Shown: positions 32,185 to 40,876 of the stretch, piece by piece
Numbering within the stretch: the stretch's first letter is position 1
How the letters are laid out: every line of letters starts with the position of its first letter
DNA from: Curtobacterium sp. VKM Ac-2922
GTDB lineage: Bacteria; Actinomycetota; Actinomycetes; Actinomycetales; Microbacteriaceae
Direction: 5' to 3'
DNA: 64,000 nt
NCBI RefSeq assembly: GCF_022815645.1
Contig: NZ_JALGRO010000010.1
Span: 1 to 64,000 of the forward strand
Made by a program: the position numbers and the translations under genes
The notes under the pieces: model-generated
Databases searched by the model: none
What the model saw: only the letters and a program-made list of their open reading frames with translations
What the model was told of the DNA's origin: nothing

Positions 32185-33501
32185 TCAGCTCGCGTCCGCC
32201 TCGGGCGTGTCACGCGGGCAGGTGGACCGGTCGGTCAACGGCACCACCGGCACCGCGACGTCGGCGACTTCCTGCGGCTCGGGACGGACCCCGAACAGCG
32301 CGTCGAGCGCACCCACGAACTCCTCGCCCCGCCCGGCACGACCGAGTTCTCGGGCGCGGACCGAGGGGCGGTGCAGCAGGACGCCGACCAGGTGCCGCAG
32401 CGCCCGTTCGGTCTGCTCGGCCGCCTCGGGCGTGACGTCGCCGCGCCGGATGGAGCGCTCGATCTCGTCGTCGAGGATGCCGAACACGTGCTTGCGGAAG
32501 GCCACGAGTGCCGGGGTGGTCGACTGTTCGAGCGCCTGGGCCCGGAAGCGCGACACCGCGTCGTCGACCATCGCGCGGGCCTCGGACTCGGCGTTCAGTT
32601 CGGCGACGGGGGCGTGGATGCTGATGGTCTCGAGGTCGAGCAACTCGACGCCACCCACGTGGGTGGCCTCGGGGTCGACGTTGCGCGGCAGGCCGAGGTC
32701 GATGACGATGCGGCGGATCCCGTCGTCGAGGTCGCCGGCGCTGATGACCGGCTGTTCGCTCGAGGTGCACGTGATCACGACGTCGCTCGAGGCGATGGCC
32801 TGGCGCAGGTCGTGTGCGGCGACCAGGTCGTGCTTGGTGGCGAACCACGCTGCGCGCCCGGACGGTGAGTACACCTGGATGCGCGTGGCACCGCGGTCGC
32901 GCAGCGCTGCGATGGTGGTGGCGGCGTAGCTGCCGGTTCCGACCAGCAGCACGTGCGCGCGGCCCCAGTCCGTGACCCGCGAGGACGCCAGCTCGAGGCC
33001 GAGACGCACGAGCGACCGGCCGGCGGCACCGATGCGGGTGCGGGTCTTGACGCCGCGGGACGTGTGCGCCGCTTCTTGGAAGAGTCGTTCGAGGTCCGAC
33101 GTGGTCGTCCCGTTGGCGCGCGCGTCCTCAAGCGAGCGGCGGACCTGCCCGGAGATCTCGGTCTCGCCGATGACGACGGACTCCAGGCCACTCGAGACGG
33201 CGAACAGGTGCTGCACGACGTCCTTGCCGTCGAGCACGGTCACGGAGTCGAGCACGTCCGACGGGGCCAGGCCACTGGCGGTGGCCACCGCGTCGACCGT
33301 GGTCGCGACCGCGGAGTCGCCGTCATCGCCCGCGATGTCGAGGTAGGCCTCGAACCGGTTGCACGTGGCGAGCACCACGGCGCCGTCGAGGACGTCCGAT
33401 CCGGTGACCAGATGCGAGGCCGCCGCGGGGGCGCCGATGCTCAGTCGCTCCAGGAGGTCGAAGCTGGCGTTGCGATGCGACGCCGTGAGACAGATGAGCA
33501 C
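32185..33501 (-). CDS. hemA: Glutamyl-tRNA reductase (HemA)
   Basis: This is the first committed enzyme of C5 heme synthesis: it reduces glutamyl-tRNA to glutamate-1-semialdehyde with NADPH. The 438-residue protein has LTASHRNASFDLLERLS at the N-terminus, the catalytic cysteine in ATCNRFE (about residue 50), and GETEISGQVRRSLEDA, followed by the NADPH domain (LLVGTGSYA) and the dimerisation helix region. I prefer the GTG at 33501 (VLICLTASHR), 7 nt after a TACCAT box; an upstream ATG would place that box inside the gene. It is divergent from hemE. Confidence 0.93.
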   Translation of the reverse strand: MLICLTASHRNASFDLLERLSIGAPAAASHLVTGSDVLDGAVVLATCNRFEAYLDIAGDDGDSAVATTVDAVATASGLAPSDVLDSVTVLDGKDVVQHLFAVSSGLESVVIGETEISGQVRRSLEDARANGTTTSDLERLFQEAAHTSRGVKTRTRIGAAGRSLVRLGLELASSRVTDWGRAHVLLVGTGSYAATTIAALRDRGATRIQVYSPSGRAAWFATKHDLVAAHDLRQAIASSDVVITCTSSEQPVISAGDLDDGIRRIVIDLGLPRNVDPEATHVGGVELLDLETISIHAPVAELNAESEARAMVDDAVSRFRAQALEQSTTPALVAFRKHVFGILDDEIERSIRRGDVTPEAAEQTERALRHLVGVLLHRPSVRARELGRAGRGEEFVGALDALFGVRPEPQEVADVAVPVVPLTDRSTCPRDTPEADAS

Positions 33502-33508
33502 GTACTCG

Positions 33509-33547
33509 ATGGTACCGCGCATGTCCGACAGTCGCTGCTGCGACAAT
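33509..33547. promoter_or_regulatory. Divergent hemA/hemE promoter region
   Basis: The minus-strand TACCAT (33509-33514) ends 7 nt before the hemA GTG. The plus-strand GACAAT (33542-33547) ends 6 nt before the hemE GTG and is a weaker match. Both would give leaderless mRNAs from a 52-bp spacer. Confidence 0.5.
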
Positions 33548-33553
33548 CAGCGG

Positions 33554-34666
33554 GTGACCGATGCACCCACCACCGCCCTCCCGTCCACGCATCCGTTGGC
33601 CGACGGGCGCACCGCCGGATCCGCGCTGGTCCGGGCGCTCCGCGGTGATCGCCCGGAGACGCTGCCGGTCTGGTTCATGCGCCAGGCCGGGCGTTCGCTG
33701 CCCGAGTACCGCGACCTTCGAGTCGGCACAGCCATGCTCGACGCGTGCCTCGATCCGGCCATGTCCTCGGAGATCACCCTGCAGCCGGTCCGTCGGCACG
33801 GGGTCGACGCGGGCATCTTCTTCAGCGACATCGTCGTGCCGATCAAGCTGGCGGGCGTCGACGTCGAGATCGTCCCCGGTCGCGGTCCGGTGCTCGGTTC
33901 GCCCGTCCGCACCGCGGCCGACGTCGACGCGCTGCCCGAACTCGACCCGACCGCGCTCGCACCGATCCACGAGGGCGTCGCCCGCACCGTCGCCGAACTC
34001 GGGTCGACCCCGCTCATCGGGTTCGCGGGCGCACCGTTCACGCTGGCCGCCTACCTGGTCGAGGGTGGCCCGTCGAAGGACCACATCCGCGCCCGCACGC
34101 TCATGCACGCCGAGCCGGAGACCTGGTCGCGTCTGCTGTCCTGGGCGGCCGACGTGTCGGGGCAGTTCCTCCGCGCGCAGGTGGTCGCCGGGGCCTCGGC
34201 GGCCCAGCTCTTCGACTCGTGGGTCGGGTCGCTGTCCCGACGTGACTACCTCGACCACGTGGCGCCGCACTCCGTCCGGGCGCTGTCGCACGTCGCGGAC
34301 CTCGGGGTGCCCCGCATCCACTTCGGGGTCGGCAGCGGCGAGGTCCTGGCCGACATGACCACACTCGGTGACCAGGCGCCCGGTCCCCGCGTCGAGGCCG
34401 TGGGCGTGGACTGGCGGCTGCCGCTCGACACCGCCGTCGAGCGGGTCGGCCACGACGTCACCGTGCAGGGCAACATCGACCCGGCGATGCTCGCCGCACC
34501 GTGGGGTGTGCTCGAGCAGCACGTGCGCGACGTCGTCCGCCGGGGTGGCGCAGCCCGCGCACACGTCGTGAACCTCGGGCACGGGGTCCCGCCGGAGACC
34601 GATCCCGACGTCCTGACCCGCGTCGTGCAGCTCGTCCACTCCCTGGGCAGCGGAGCGGCCGCATGA
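33554..34666 (+). CDS. hemE: Uroporphyrinogen decarboxylase (HemE)
   Basis: This enzyme decarboxylates uroporphyrinogen III to coproporphyrinogen III. The 370-residue protein carries PVWFMRQAGRSLPEY (substrate-binding Arg) and GFAGAPFTLAAYLVEG, both family signatures, plus SDIVVPIKLAGVDVEI. The GTG at 33554 begins the homologous region; the frame is open further up into hemA antisense. It ends in ATGA shared with hemY. First gene of the plus-strand heme operon. Confidence 0.93.
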   Translation: MTDAPTTALPSTHPLADGRTAGSALVRALRGDRPETLPVWFMRQAGRSLPEYRDLRVGTAMLDACLDPAMSSEITLQPVRRHGVDAGIFFSDIVVPIKLAGVDVEIVPGRGPVLGSPVRTAADVDALPELDPTALAPIHEGVARTVAELGSTPLIGFAGAPFTLAAYLVEGGPSKDHIRARTLMHAEPETWSRLLSWAADVSGQFLRAQVVAGASAAQLFDSWVGSLSRRDYLDHVAPHSVRALSHVADLGVPRIHFGVGSGEVLADMTTLGDQAPGPRVEAVGVDWRLPLDTAVERVGHDVTVQGNIDPAMLAAPWGVLEQHVRDVVRRGGAARAHVVNLGHGVPPETDPDVLTRVVQLVHSLGSGAAA

Positions 34667-35979
34667 CCGAGGCGGTCGTCGTCGGCGGTGGGGTCGCGGG
34701 CCTGCTCGCCGCCCGCGACCTCGCCAAGGCCGGTGTGCACGTCGTCCTGGTCGAGGGGTCCGGGGAGCTGGGCGGGATGGTCCGTCGGCACACGGTCGCC
34801 GGGATCGACCTCGACATGGCGGCCGACTCGTTCGCGACCCGCACCGACGCCGTCGCCGCGCTGGCGGTCGAACTCGGCCTGGGCAACGACCTGGTCGACC
34901 CGGACCCCCGCGGCGCCTGGCTGACGACGCGCGACGGCCGCACGGCGAAGATGCCCGCGACCGGTCTGCTCGGCATCCCCGGCACCCCGATGGCCGCCGA
35001 CGTGATCGCCGTCGTGGGCCAGGGCGCCGCGCTCCGGGCGCAGATGGACTCGCTGCTGCCGTCGCCGGTGGGCGCGCGTGCGACCTCGCTCGGCGAGCTC
35101 GTCCGGAAGCGGATGGGCGCGAAGGTCCTGGACGACCTGGTGACCCCCGTCGTGGCCGGCGTGCACTCCACGCACCCGGACGACCTCGACCCGGACCGGG
35201 TCGCGCCCGGGCTCCGCGCGGCACTCCAGCGCGAGGGCTCGCTCGCGCGTGCGGTCATCGCCCTGCGTGCCCGCGCCACCGCTGGCTCCGCGGTGCAGGG
35301 CATCCGTGGGGGCATCGTCCGACTGGTCGACGAGCTGGTCGCCGACCTCGAGACCTGGCACGTCGACGTCCGCCTGCACACGCGCGCCACCCGCATCGAA
35401 CGGGCCGCGGTCGAGGTCACCGGCGCGGACGGCACGACCGAGCGCCTGGTCGCCGACCACGTCCTGTCGACGGTGCCGGACCCCCGCCGTCCGGCGAGCC
35501 CGACGCGGACGGGCATCGAGCTCGTCACGCTCGTCGTGGACCAACCGGCTCTCGACGCCGCTCCCCGTGGCACCGGAGTCCTCGTGCACCCGGACGCCAC
35601 CGGCGTGCGGGCCAAGGCGATCACCCACGCGAGCGCCAAGTGGCCGTGGTTGGCCGAGGCGGCCGACGGTCGGCACGTCCTGCGACTCAGCTACCGCACG
35701 ACCGCAGCGGACGCGGCGGACGTCGGGACGAGCCTCCTGGTCGACCCGTCGGACGCCACCGGCACGCGTGCCGCAGCGGACGCGGCGACGCTGCTCGGGG
35801 TGCCGATCGGTGCCGACCAGGTGCTCGGCGCAGCGAGCGTCCGCTGGCACGGGCCGGACACCGAGCCGGCCGGGCTCGACGAGGGCGTCGTCGGCATCGG
35901 CGAAGCCTCGAACGGGCGCGGTTTGGCGGGGATCGTCGGCACCACGCGGTCGCGCATCCGGGACCTCCTGGGTTCCTGA
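34663..35979 (+). CDS. hemY: Coproporphyrinogen III oxidase, HemY/CgoX type
   Basis: This 438-residue FAD enzyme has the dinucleotide-binding motif VVVGGGVAGLLAARDLAKAG at residue 4 onward and the ELGGMVRRH segment. A family C-terminal FAD site VGIGEASNGRGLAGIVGTTRS is near residue 415. With hemQ and hemH in the same locus it should oxidise coproporphyrinogen III to coproporphyrin III (coproporphyrin-dependent pathway), not protoporphyrinogen. It overlaps hemE by 4 bp. Confidence 0.88.
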   Translation: MTEAVVVGGGVAGLLAARDLAKAGVHVVLVEGSGELGGMVRRHTVAGIDLDMAADSFATRTDAVAALAVELGLGNDLVDPDPRGAWLTTRDGRTAKMPATGLLGIPGTPMAADVIAVVGQGAALRAQMDSLLPSPVGARATSLGELVRKRMGAKVLDDLVTPVVAGVHSTHPDDLDPDRVAPGLRAALQREGSLARAVIALRARATAGSAVQGIRGGIVRLVDELVADLETWHVDVRLHTRATRIERAAVEVTGADGTTERLVADHVLSTVPDPRRPASPTRTGIELVTLVVDQPALDAAPRGTGVLVHPDATGVRAKAITHASAKWPWLAEAADGRHVLRLSYRTTAADAADVGTSLLVDPSDATGTRAAADAATLLGVPIGADQVLGAASVRWHGPDTEPAGLDEGVVGIGEASNGRGLAGIVGTTRSRIRDLLGS

Positions 35980-36074
35980 GCGGACCCCGCACCGGCCGAG
36001 GGCTACTGTTGGTCTTCACGCCGAGACATTCCGCTCGACGTATGACCACCGCACACTGAACTCTCGGAGGAACC

Positions 36075-36329
36075 ATGCGAGGCAGGCTCCTGTTCGTCGC
36101 CGGCGCAGCACTCGGGTACGTCCTGGGATCGCGAGCCGGACGGGCGCGGTACGAGCAGATCAAGACCGTCAGCGGCAAGATCTGGAACAGCAACGGCGTC
36201 CAGAAGGGCGTGCACAACGTCGACAAGTTCGTCGCCGACAAGACGCCGGACGTCGCCGAGTTCGTCGGCGAGCAGACGAAGAAGGTCGTCCGCAAGGTCG
36301 GCCAGAAGAAGGACGCCGCGACCTCATGA
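36075..36329 (+). CDS. YtxH-like small membrane-associated protein
   Basis: This 84-residue protein reads MRGRLLFVAGAALGYVLGSRAGRARYEQI, a short hydrophobic helix with the YVLGSRAGR motif seen in YtxH-type proteins, then a Lys/Val-rich amphipathic tail. CGGAGGA precedes the ATG at a good distance. It overlaps the next gene by 4 bp. It sits between hemY and hemQ with two other envelope genes and has no obvious link to heme. Confidence 0.78.
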   Translation: MRGRLLFVAGAALGYVLGSRAGRARYEQIKTVSGKIWNSNGVQKGVHNVDKFVADKTPDVAEFVGEQTKKVVRKVGQKKDAATS

Positions 36330-36784
36330 CGGACACACGTGACCGGAAGCCGCGATCGCTGTTCGGTCTCGTCGGGGACGTGCCCCAGCTCGTCAAGAAC
36401 CTCGTCACGGGTGAGATCGCGCTCCTGAAGGCCGAGCTCGTCGGCAAGGCGAAGGTCTTCGCCCTGGCGGCAGCGCTGCTCGTCGTGGCGCTCGTCATCG
36501 TCCTGTACGCGATCGGCGTCCTGCTGACCGCGGCCGTGATGGGCCTGGCGACCGTGATGCCGGCCTGGCTGGCGGCGCTCGTGGTCGCCTTCGTGATGCT
36601 CGTCGTCGCAGCGATCCTCGGCCTGGTCGGGTGGAAGCGTTTCAAGAAGGGCCTGCCGATCACGCCCGAGCGCACGATCGACAGCGTCAAGAACGACATC
36701 CGCGCGGTCCGGGGCATGGGCAAGAAGCCGACCCCCGAGACCCAGCACGCGTCTCGGACGCCGGACGTCGGCGGCCGGTTCTGA
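36326..36784 (+). CDS. Phage holin family / DUF1469-type membrane protein
   Basis: This 152-residue protein has an N-terminal amphipathic region (LVKNLVTGEIALLKAEL), two long hydrophobic helices (about residues 45-75 and 80-105) and a charged C-terminus with TPERTIDSVKNDI. This pattern is the actinobacterial Actinobacterial holin-X/DUF1469 family; despite the name, these are usually cellular envelope proteins. It is coupled by ATGA overlap to the YtxH-like gene. Confidence 0.82.
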   Translation: MTDTRDRKPRSLFGLVGDVPQLVKNLVTGEIALLKAELVGKAKVFALAAALLVVALVIVLYAIGVLLTAAVMGLATVMPAWLAALVVAFVMLVVAAILGLVGWKRFKKGLPITPERTIDSVKNDIRAVRGMGKKPTPETQHASRTPDVGGRF

Positions 36785-36825
36785 CGCTCCCGCGTCAGCA
36801 CCCACGCACCATCCACGGAGGACCA

Positions 36826-37062
36826 GTGACCGACCAGCACCCGCACGACAAGCTCGCCGCCGACGTCGCGTCGACGCGCGCGCAGCTCTTCGACACGCTC
36901 GACGCGATCGAGGACAAGCTCAACGTCCCGAAGCAGCTCGGCATCGCCGCCGCGAAGGTGAAGCGTGGTGTGAGCGAGAAGCGTCCCCCGTACCTGGTCG
37001 GGCTCGCAGCGGGCGCGGTGGTCGTCGGGGGTATCGTCGTGACGGTGCTCCGACGGCGGTAG
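36826..37062 (+). CDS. DUF3618 family protein
   Basis: This 78-residue protein has LAADVASTRAQLFDTLDAIEDKL, the DUF3618 amphipathic signature, then one C-terminal membrane helix (LVGLAAGAVVVGGIVVTVL) and a basic end. It starts at a GTG with GGAGGA 6 nt upstream. DUF3618 genes regularly follow the holin-family gene, as here. Function unknown. Confidence 0.83.
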   Translation: MTDQHPHDKLAADVASTRAQLFDTLDAIEDKLNVPKQLGIAAAKVKRGVSEKRPPYLVGLAAGAVVVGGIVVTVLRRR

Positions 37063-37152
37063 ATCCGAAGGGGTCGGCCGCGGTCACAGGGGTGCTCGCC
37101 GGTGTCGGGGACCGGCGGACCACGTTCTGCAACTGATGGGACCACGGACCAG

Positions 37153-37896
37153 ATGAGCTCCACCGAGCCGACGACACCAGCACACGAGACCGCACCGCAC
37201 GAGACCGCACCGGACTCGGGCATCGACCCCAACCTGATGACGGCGTACGCGCTGTGGGCCGTGTTCCGCCGGCCGACCGGTCACGTCGACCCCGTCGGCG
37301 CCGACGGGGTGTCCGAGCTGGACGCCGTGGTGGCCGCCGGTGCCGAGCGAGGCGTCACGATCCGCGGTTTCTACGACGTCTCCGGCTTCCGCGCCGATGC
37401 GGACGTCATGATCTGGCTGCACGGCGACGACGCGCAGGCAATCCAGGCGGTGCTGCGTCAGGTCCGCCGCACCGCGGTGTTCCAGGACGCCGAGCCGGTG
37501 TGGCACGCGATGGCCATGCACCGCGAGGCCGAGTTCAACAAGCGGCACACGCCGGCGTTCCTGCGCGGCAAGGACCCCGAGGCCTGGATCACGGTCTACC
37601 CGTTCGTCCGGTCCTACGAGTGGTACCTGCTGCCCGAGGACGAGCGCTCGAAGATGCTCCGCGACCACGGTGTCGCCGGTGCCAAGTACCGTCGGGTCCT
37701 GACGAACACCATCGCGTCCTTCGCCCTCGGCGACTACGAGTGGATCTTGCCGCTCGAGAGCCCCGACCTGGTGGACCTCGTCGACCTGATGCGTGACCTC
37801 CGCTACACCGAGGCCCGCATGCACGTCCGCGAAGAAGTGCCCTTCTACACCGGTCGTCGCGTGACGACCGCCGAACTCCCGGAGATCCTGTCGTGA
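37153..37896 (+). CDS. hemQ: Coproheme decarboxylase HemQ (ChdC), chlorite dismutase-like
   Basis: This enzyme oxidatively decarboxylates coproheme III to heme b, the last step of the coproporphyrin-dependent route. The 247-residue protein has a disordered N-terminus, then YALWAVFRRP, YPFVRSYEWYLLPEDER and a HGVAGAKYRRVLTNTIASFALGDYEWI segment, typical of the HemQ ferredoxin-like dimeric-barrel fold. The ATG at 37153 is chosen because the frame before it is not protein-like. The stop overlaps the hemH GTG. Confidence 0.9.
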   Translation: MSSTEPTTPAHETAPHETAPDSGIDPNLMTAYALWAVFRRPTGHVDPVGADGVSELDAVVAAGAERGVTIRGFYDVSGFRADADVMIWLHGDDAQAIQAVLRQVRRTAVFQDAEPVWHAMAMHREAEFNKRHTPAFLRGKDPEAWITVYPFVRSYEWYLLPEDERSKMLRDHGVAGAKYRRVLTNTIASFALGDYEWILPLESPDLVDLVDLMRDLRYTEARMHVREEVPFYTGRRVTTAELPEILS

Positions 37897-39128
37897 CCGA
37901 CACCAGCCTGATCACCAACGGACAGCCCGTCCTGGCAGCCACCCCCGCGGCGGCGTCCGGCCCCGAGCACGTCGAGACCCCGACCGCGTACGACGCGATC
38001 CTGCTGGCCGGCTTCGGCGGCCCCGAGGGTCAGGACGACGTCATCCCGTTCCTGCGCAACGTCACCCGTGGCCGCGGGATCCCGGACGAGCGACTCGAAG
38101 AAGTCGCGCACCACTACCGGCACTTCGGCGGGGTCAGCCCGATCAACGCGCAGAACCGCGCGCTCAAGGCCGCACTCGAGGCCGAACTGGCCGCGCGCGG
38201 CATCGACCTGCCGGTGCTGTGGGGCAACCGCAACTGGGCTCCCTACCTGGAAGACGCCTTCACCGAGGCCGGGCAGAAGGGCTACACCAAGCTCATCGCC
38301 ATCGCCACCAGCGCCTACTCGTCGTTCTCGAGCTGCCGCCAGTACCGCGAGGACTACGCCCGCGTGCTCGACGCCACCGGGCTGATCGACACCATCCAGA
38401 TCGACAAGGTCCGGCAGTTCTTCGACCACCCCGGCTTCGTCCGGCCCTTCGTCGACGGCGTGCGTGACGGCATGGCCCGCGCGATCGCCGAGAACGACGG
38501 GCTCGACGTCGCGACCGAGCTGCGCATCCTGTTCTCCACGCACTCCATCCCCTCGTCCGACGCTGCCAAGTCCGGCCCGGACTTCCGCGGGTTCGGCGAC
38601 GGTGGTGCCTATGCAGCCCAACACCAGGCGGTGGCGCAGGTGGTGCTGGACCAGGCCTGGTCCGAGCTCGTCGAGCAGCCCGAGCACGCGCACCTGCGGG
38701 GCACGACCAAGCCCGCGTGGAAGCTCGTCTACCAGTCGCGGTCGGGCCCCCCGACGCAGCCCTGGCTCGAGCCCGACATCAACGACCACCTCAACGACGA
38801 CGTCAAGGGCGGCCCGACCCGCGCCGTGCTCATCGTGCCGCTCGGCTTCGTGAGCGACCACATGGAGGTCATGTGGGACCTCGACGAAGAAGCCACCGAG
38901 ACCGCTGGTGAACTCGGGCTGTGGTCGCTGCGCACCCAGACGCCCGGTGTCGACCCGGCGTACGTGTCCGGGCTCGTGGACCTGGTGCTCGAGCGGGTGA
39001 ACGGTCTGTCCAAGGCCGAGCGTCCGCACCTGACCGACATCGGGCCCTGGTACGACGTCTGCCGTCCCGGGTGCTGCGAGAACGAGCGCGCCGGCTTCAA
39101 GCCGGCCGCCGCCGGCGTCGCCCCGTGA
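37893..39128 (+). CDS. hemH: Coproporphyrin III ferrochelatase (HemH/CpfC)
   Basis: This enzyme inserts Fe2+ into coproporphyrin III. The 411-residue protein has YDAILLAGFGGPEGQDDVIPFL, then TSAYSSFSSCRQYREDY, FSTHSIPSSDA (metal-site His) and PLGFVSDHMEVMWDLD, all ferrochelatase signatures. The C-terminus has the cysteines CRPGCCEN, plausibly with an upstream Cys a [2Fe-2S] site as in actinobacterial enzymes. It starts at a GTG overlapping the hemQ stop, and its own stop overlaps the hemC GTG. Confidence 0.92.
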   Translation: MTDTSLITNGQPVLAATPAAASGPEHVETPTAYDAILLAGFGGPEGQDDVIPFLRNVTRGRGIPDERLEEVAHHYRHFGGVSPINAQNRALKAALEAELAARGIDLPVLWGNRNWAPYLEDAFTEAGQKGYTKLIAIATSAYSSFSSCRQYREDYARVLDATGLIDTIQIDKVRQFFDHPGFVRPFVDGVRDGMARAIAENDGLDVATELRILFSTHSIPSSDAAKSGPDFRGFGDGGAYAAQHQAVAQVVLDQAWSELVEQPEHAHLRGTTKPAWKLVYQSRSGPPTQPWLEPDINDHLNDDVKGGPTRAVLIVPLGFVSDHMEVMWDLDEEATETAGELGLWSLRTQTPGVDPAYVSGLVDLVLERVNGLSKAERPHLTDIGPWYDVCRPGCCENERAGFKPAAAGVAP

Positions 39129-40102
39129 CCGCGGCCGCCCACCAGAGCGACCCCGTCCGTCCCATCCGCCTCGGCACCCGTGCCAGCCGCCTGGCGGTCG
39201 CCCAGTCCCAGGACGTGGCCGACCGCCTGGCCAAGGCAGCCGGGCGCCCAGTCGAGCTCGTCACGGTGACCAGCGAGGGCGACACCAACCGCGCCAGTCT
39301 CGCCAGCCTGGGCGGGACGGGCGTGTTCGCGTCCGCCCTGCGTGAAGCACTGGTCGCGGGCGATGTCGACGTCCTGGTGCACTCGCTGAAGGACCTGCCG
39401 ACGGCGCCGTACCCGGGGCTGACCATCGCCGCCGTCCCCAAGCGCGCCGATGCCCGCGACGTCCTGGTCGCCCGGAACGCCGCGACGATCGACACGCTGC
39501 CCGAGCACGCCAAGGTCGGCACGGGGTCGCCCCGTCGTGCCGCGCAGCTCAAGGCGAAGCGTCCCGACCTCGACGTGGTGGACATCCGCGGCAACATCGA
39601 CACCCGGCTGGCTCGGGTGCACGACGACCTGGACGCCGTGGTGCTCGCCGCCGCCGGGCTGAGCCGCATCGACCGCCTGTCCGAGGCGACCGAGCTGCTC
39701 GACCTGGGCTTCTGGCCGAGTGCCCCGGGGCAGGGCGCGCTCGCGATCGAGACCCGTGCGGACGAGTCCGACCGGAACCTGGTGGCGGCGCTCCGCAAGA
39801 TCGAGCACGCGCCCACGCGGCTGACCGTGTCGGCCGAGCGGCAGGTGCTCGCGAAGCTCGAAGCCGGGTGCTCGGCCCCGATCGGCGCGACGGCCATCGT
39901 CGACGCCGAGATGCTGCTGGTCTCGGCGACGGTGTACCGTCCCGACGGCTCCGAGTACCGCACGGCGTCGCACGCCGCGGTGCTCGACGGCTCGCCGGCA
40001 GACCGTCTGGCCGAGGCGCTCGAGGTCGGCACCCGTGTCGCCGCCGAACTGCTCGAGAACGGCGCCGGTGACCTCGCCGACCTCGCCGACTCCACGAAGT
40101 AG
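39125..40102 (+). CDS. hemC: Hydroxymethylbilane synthase (HemC)
   Basis: This enzyme polymerises four porphobilinogens to hydroxymethylbilane. The 325-residue protein has IRLGTRASRLAVAQSQ, VHSLKDLPTAP, GTGSPRRAAQL, and the dipyrromethane-cofactor cysteine in EAGCSAPIG (about residue 250). It starts at a GTG overlapping the hemH stop. It ends in TAG at 40100-40102, and hemD continues in the same frame directly after that amber codon with no start codon of its own. Confidence 0.93.
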   Translation: MTAAAHQSDPVRPIRLGTRASRLAVAQSQDVADRLAKAAGRPVELVTVTSEGDTNRASLASLGGTGVFASALREALVAGDVDVLVHSLKDLPTAPYPGLTIAAVPKRADARDVLVARNAATIDTLPEHAKVGTGSPRRAAQLKAKRPDLDVVDIRGNIDTRLARVHDDLDAVVLAAAGLSRIDRLSEATELLDLGFWPSAPGQGALAIETRADESDRNLVAALRKIEHAPTRLTVSAERQVLAKLEAGCSAPIGATAIVDAEMLLVSATVYRPDGSEYRTASHAAVLDGSPADRLAEALEVGTRVAAELLENGAGDLADLADSTK

Positions 40103-40876
40103 GTCGACACGGACACGCACCCGCCCGTCGTCGTCATCCCGCGGGATGGCGACTGGGGCGAGCGCGTCGCCGGGGCCGCCCGTGCGCGGGGCCTCGACCC
40201 CCGGATCGTCCCGCTCATCCGGACCGAGCCGCCGCTGGACGACGCGCCGCTCGTCCGTGCACTGGCACGGCTGGATGCGGACGGATCAGCCGCCGGGGGC
40301 GGGTACGCCTGGCTGGTGGTGACCAGCGCGACGGCCGTGACGGTCCTGGCCGGACGCACCCCGAGCCTCCCGTCCGACCTGCGGGTGGCGGCGGTCGGCG
40401 ACGCGACTGCGCGAGCCGCACGTGCTGTCGGCTGGCGGGTCGACCTGGTACCGGACGACACGTCGGCGGCCGGGCTGGTGCACGCATTGCCGGACACCGA
40501 CGGCGCCGTCCTGTTCCCCCGCTCCGAGATCGCCGCGACGACGCTCGTCGACGGGTTGCGTGCCCGCGGCATCGAGGTCGACGACCCGGTGGCGTACCGT
40601 ACCGTGGGGACCGGCGACGGTCCGGTCGTCCTCGACGCAGTGCCCCGCGCGGTGCTCGTGACGAGCGGCAGTGTCGCCCGCGAGATCGCCCGCCGGATGG
40701 CCCCGCTCGACCCCCGCACGGTCGTGGCGTGCATCGGTCCCGGCACCGCGACCGATGCCCGTGCCGCCGGACTCCCCGTGCACGCGACCGCGGAGTCGCG
40801 GTCCGCTGAAGCCCTGCTCGACGCCGTCGTCGAGGCCCTCGACCCATCCACTCCCGATCAGGAAGGCCACCCGTGA
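40103..40876 (+). CDS. hemD: Uroporphyrinogen-III synthase (HemD), no canonical start codon
   Basis: This enzyme cyclises hydroxymethylbilane to uroporphyrinogen III. Coding sense is clear from 40103: [22 protein letters not shown], then [20 protein letters not shown], and [16 protein letters not shown], ending in TPDQEGHP. Yet from the hemC amber codon to 40315 there is no in-frame ATG, GTG or TTG. The first GTG (40316) would remove about 70 conserved N-terminal residues. The first codon after TAG is GTC, one base from GTG. Options are a damaged start, a non-standard start (GTC/ATC/CTG), readthrough of TAG giving a HemC-HemD fusion, or a sequence error. It overlaps hemB by 4 bp. Confidence 0.8.
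   Translation, partial: VDTDTHPPVVVIPRDGDWGERVAGAARARGLDPRIVPLIRTEPPLDDAPLVRALARLDADGSAAGGGYAWLVVTSATAVTVLAGRTPSLPSDLRVAAVGDATARAARAVGWRVDLVPDDTSAAGLVHALPDTDGAVLFPRSEIAATTLVDGLRARGIEVDDPVAYRTVGTGDGPVVLDAVPRAVLVTSGSVAREIARRMAPLDPRTVVACIGPGTATDARAAGLPVHATAESRSAEALLDAVVEALDPSTPDQEGHP

Noticed and set aside
36326-36784. Holin-family name as a sign of prophage
   Set aside because: DUF1469/holin-X proteins are usual cellular genes in actinobacteria, and no phage structural or integrase gene is nearby.
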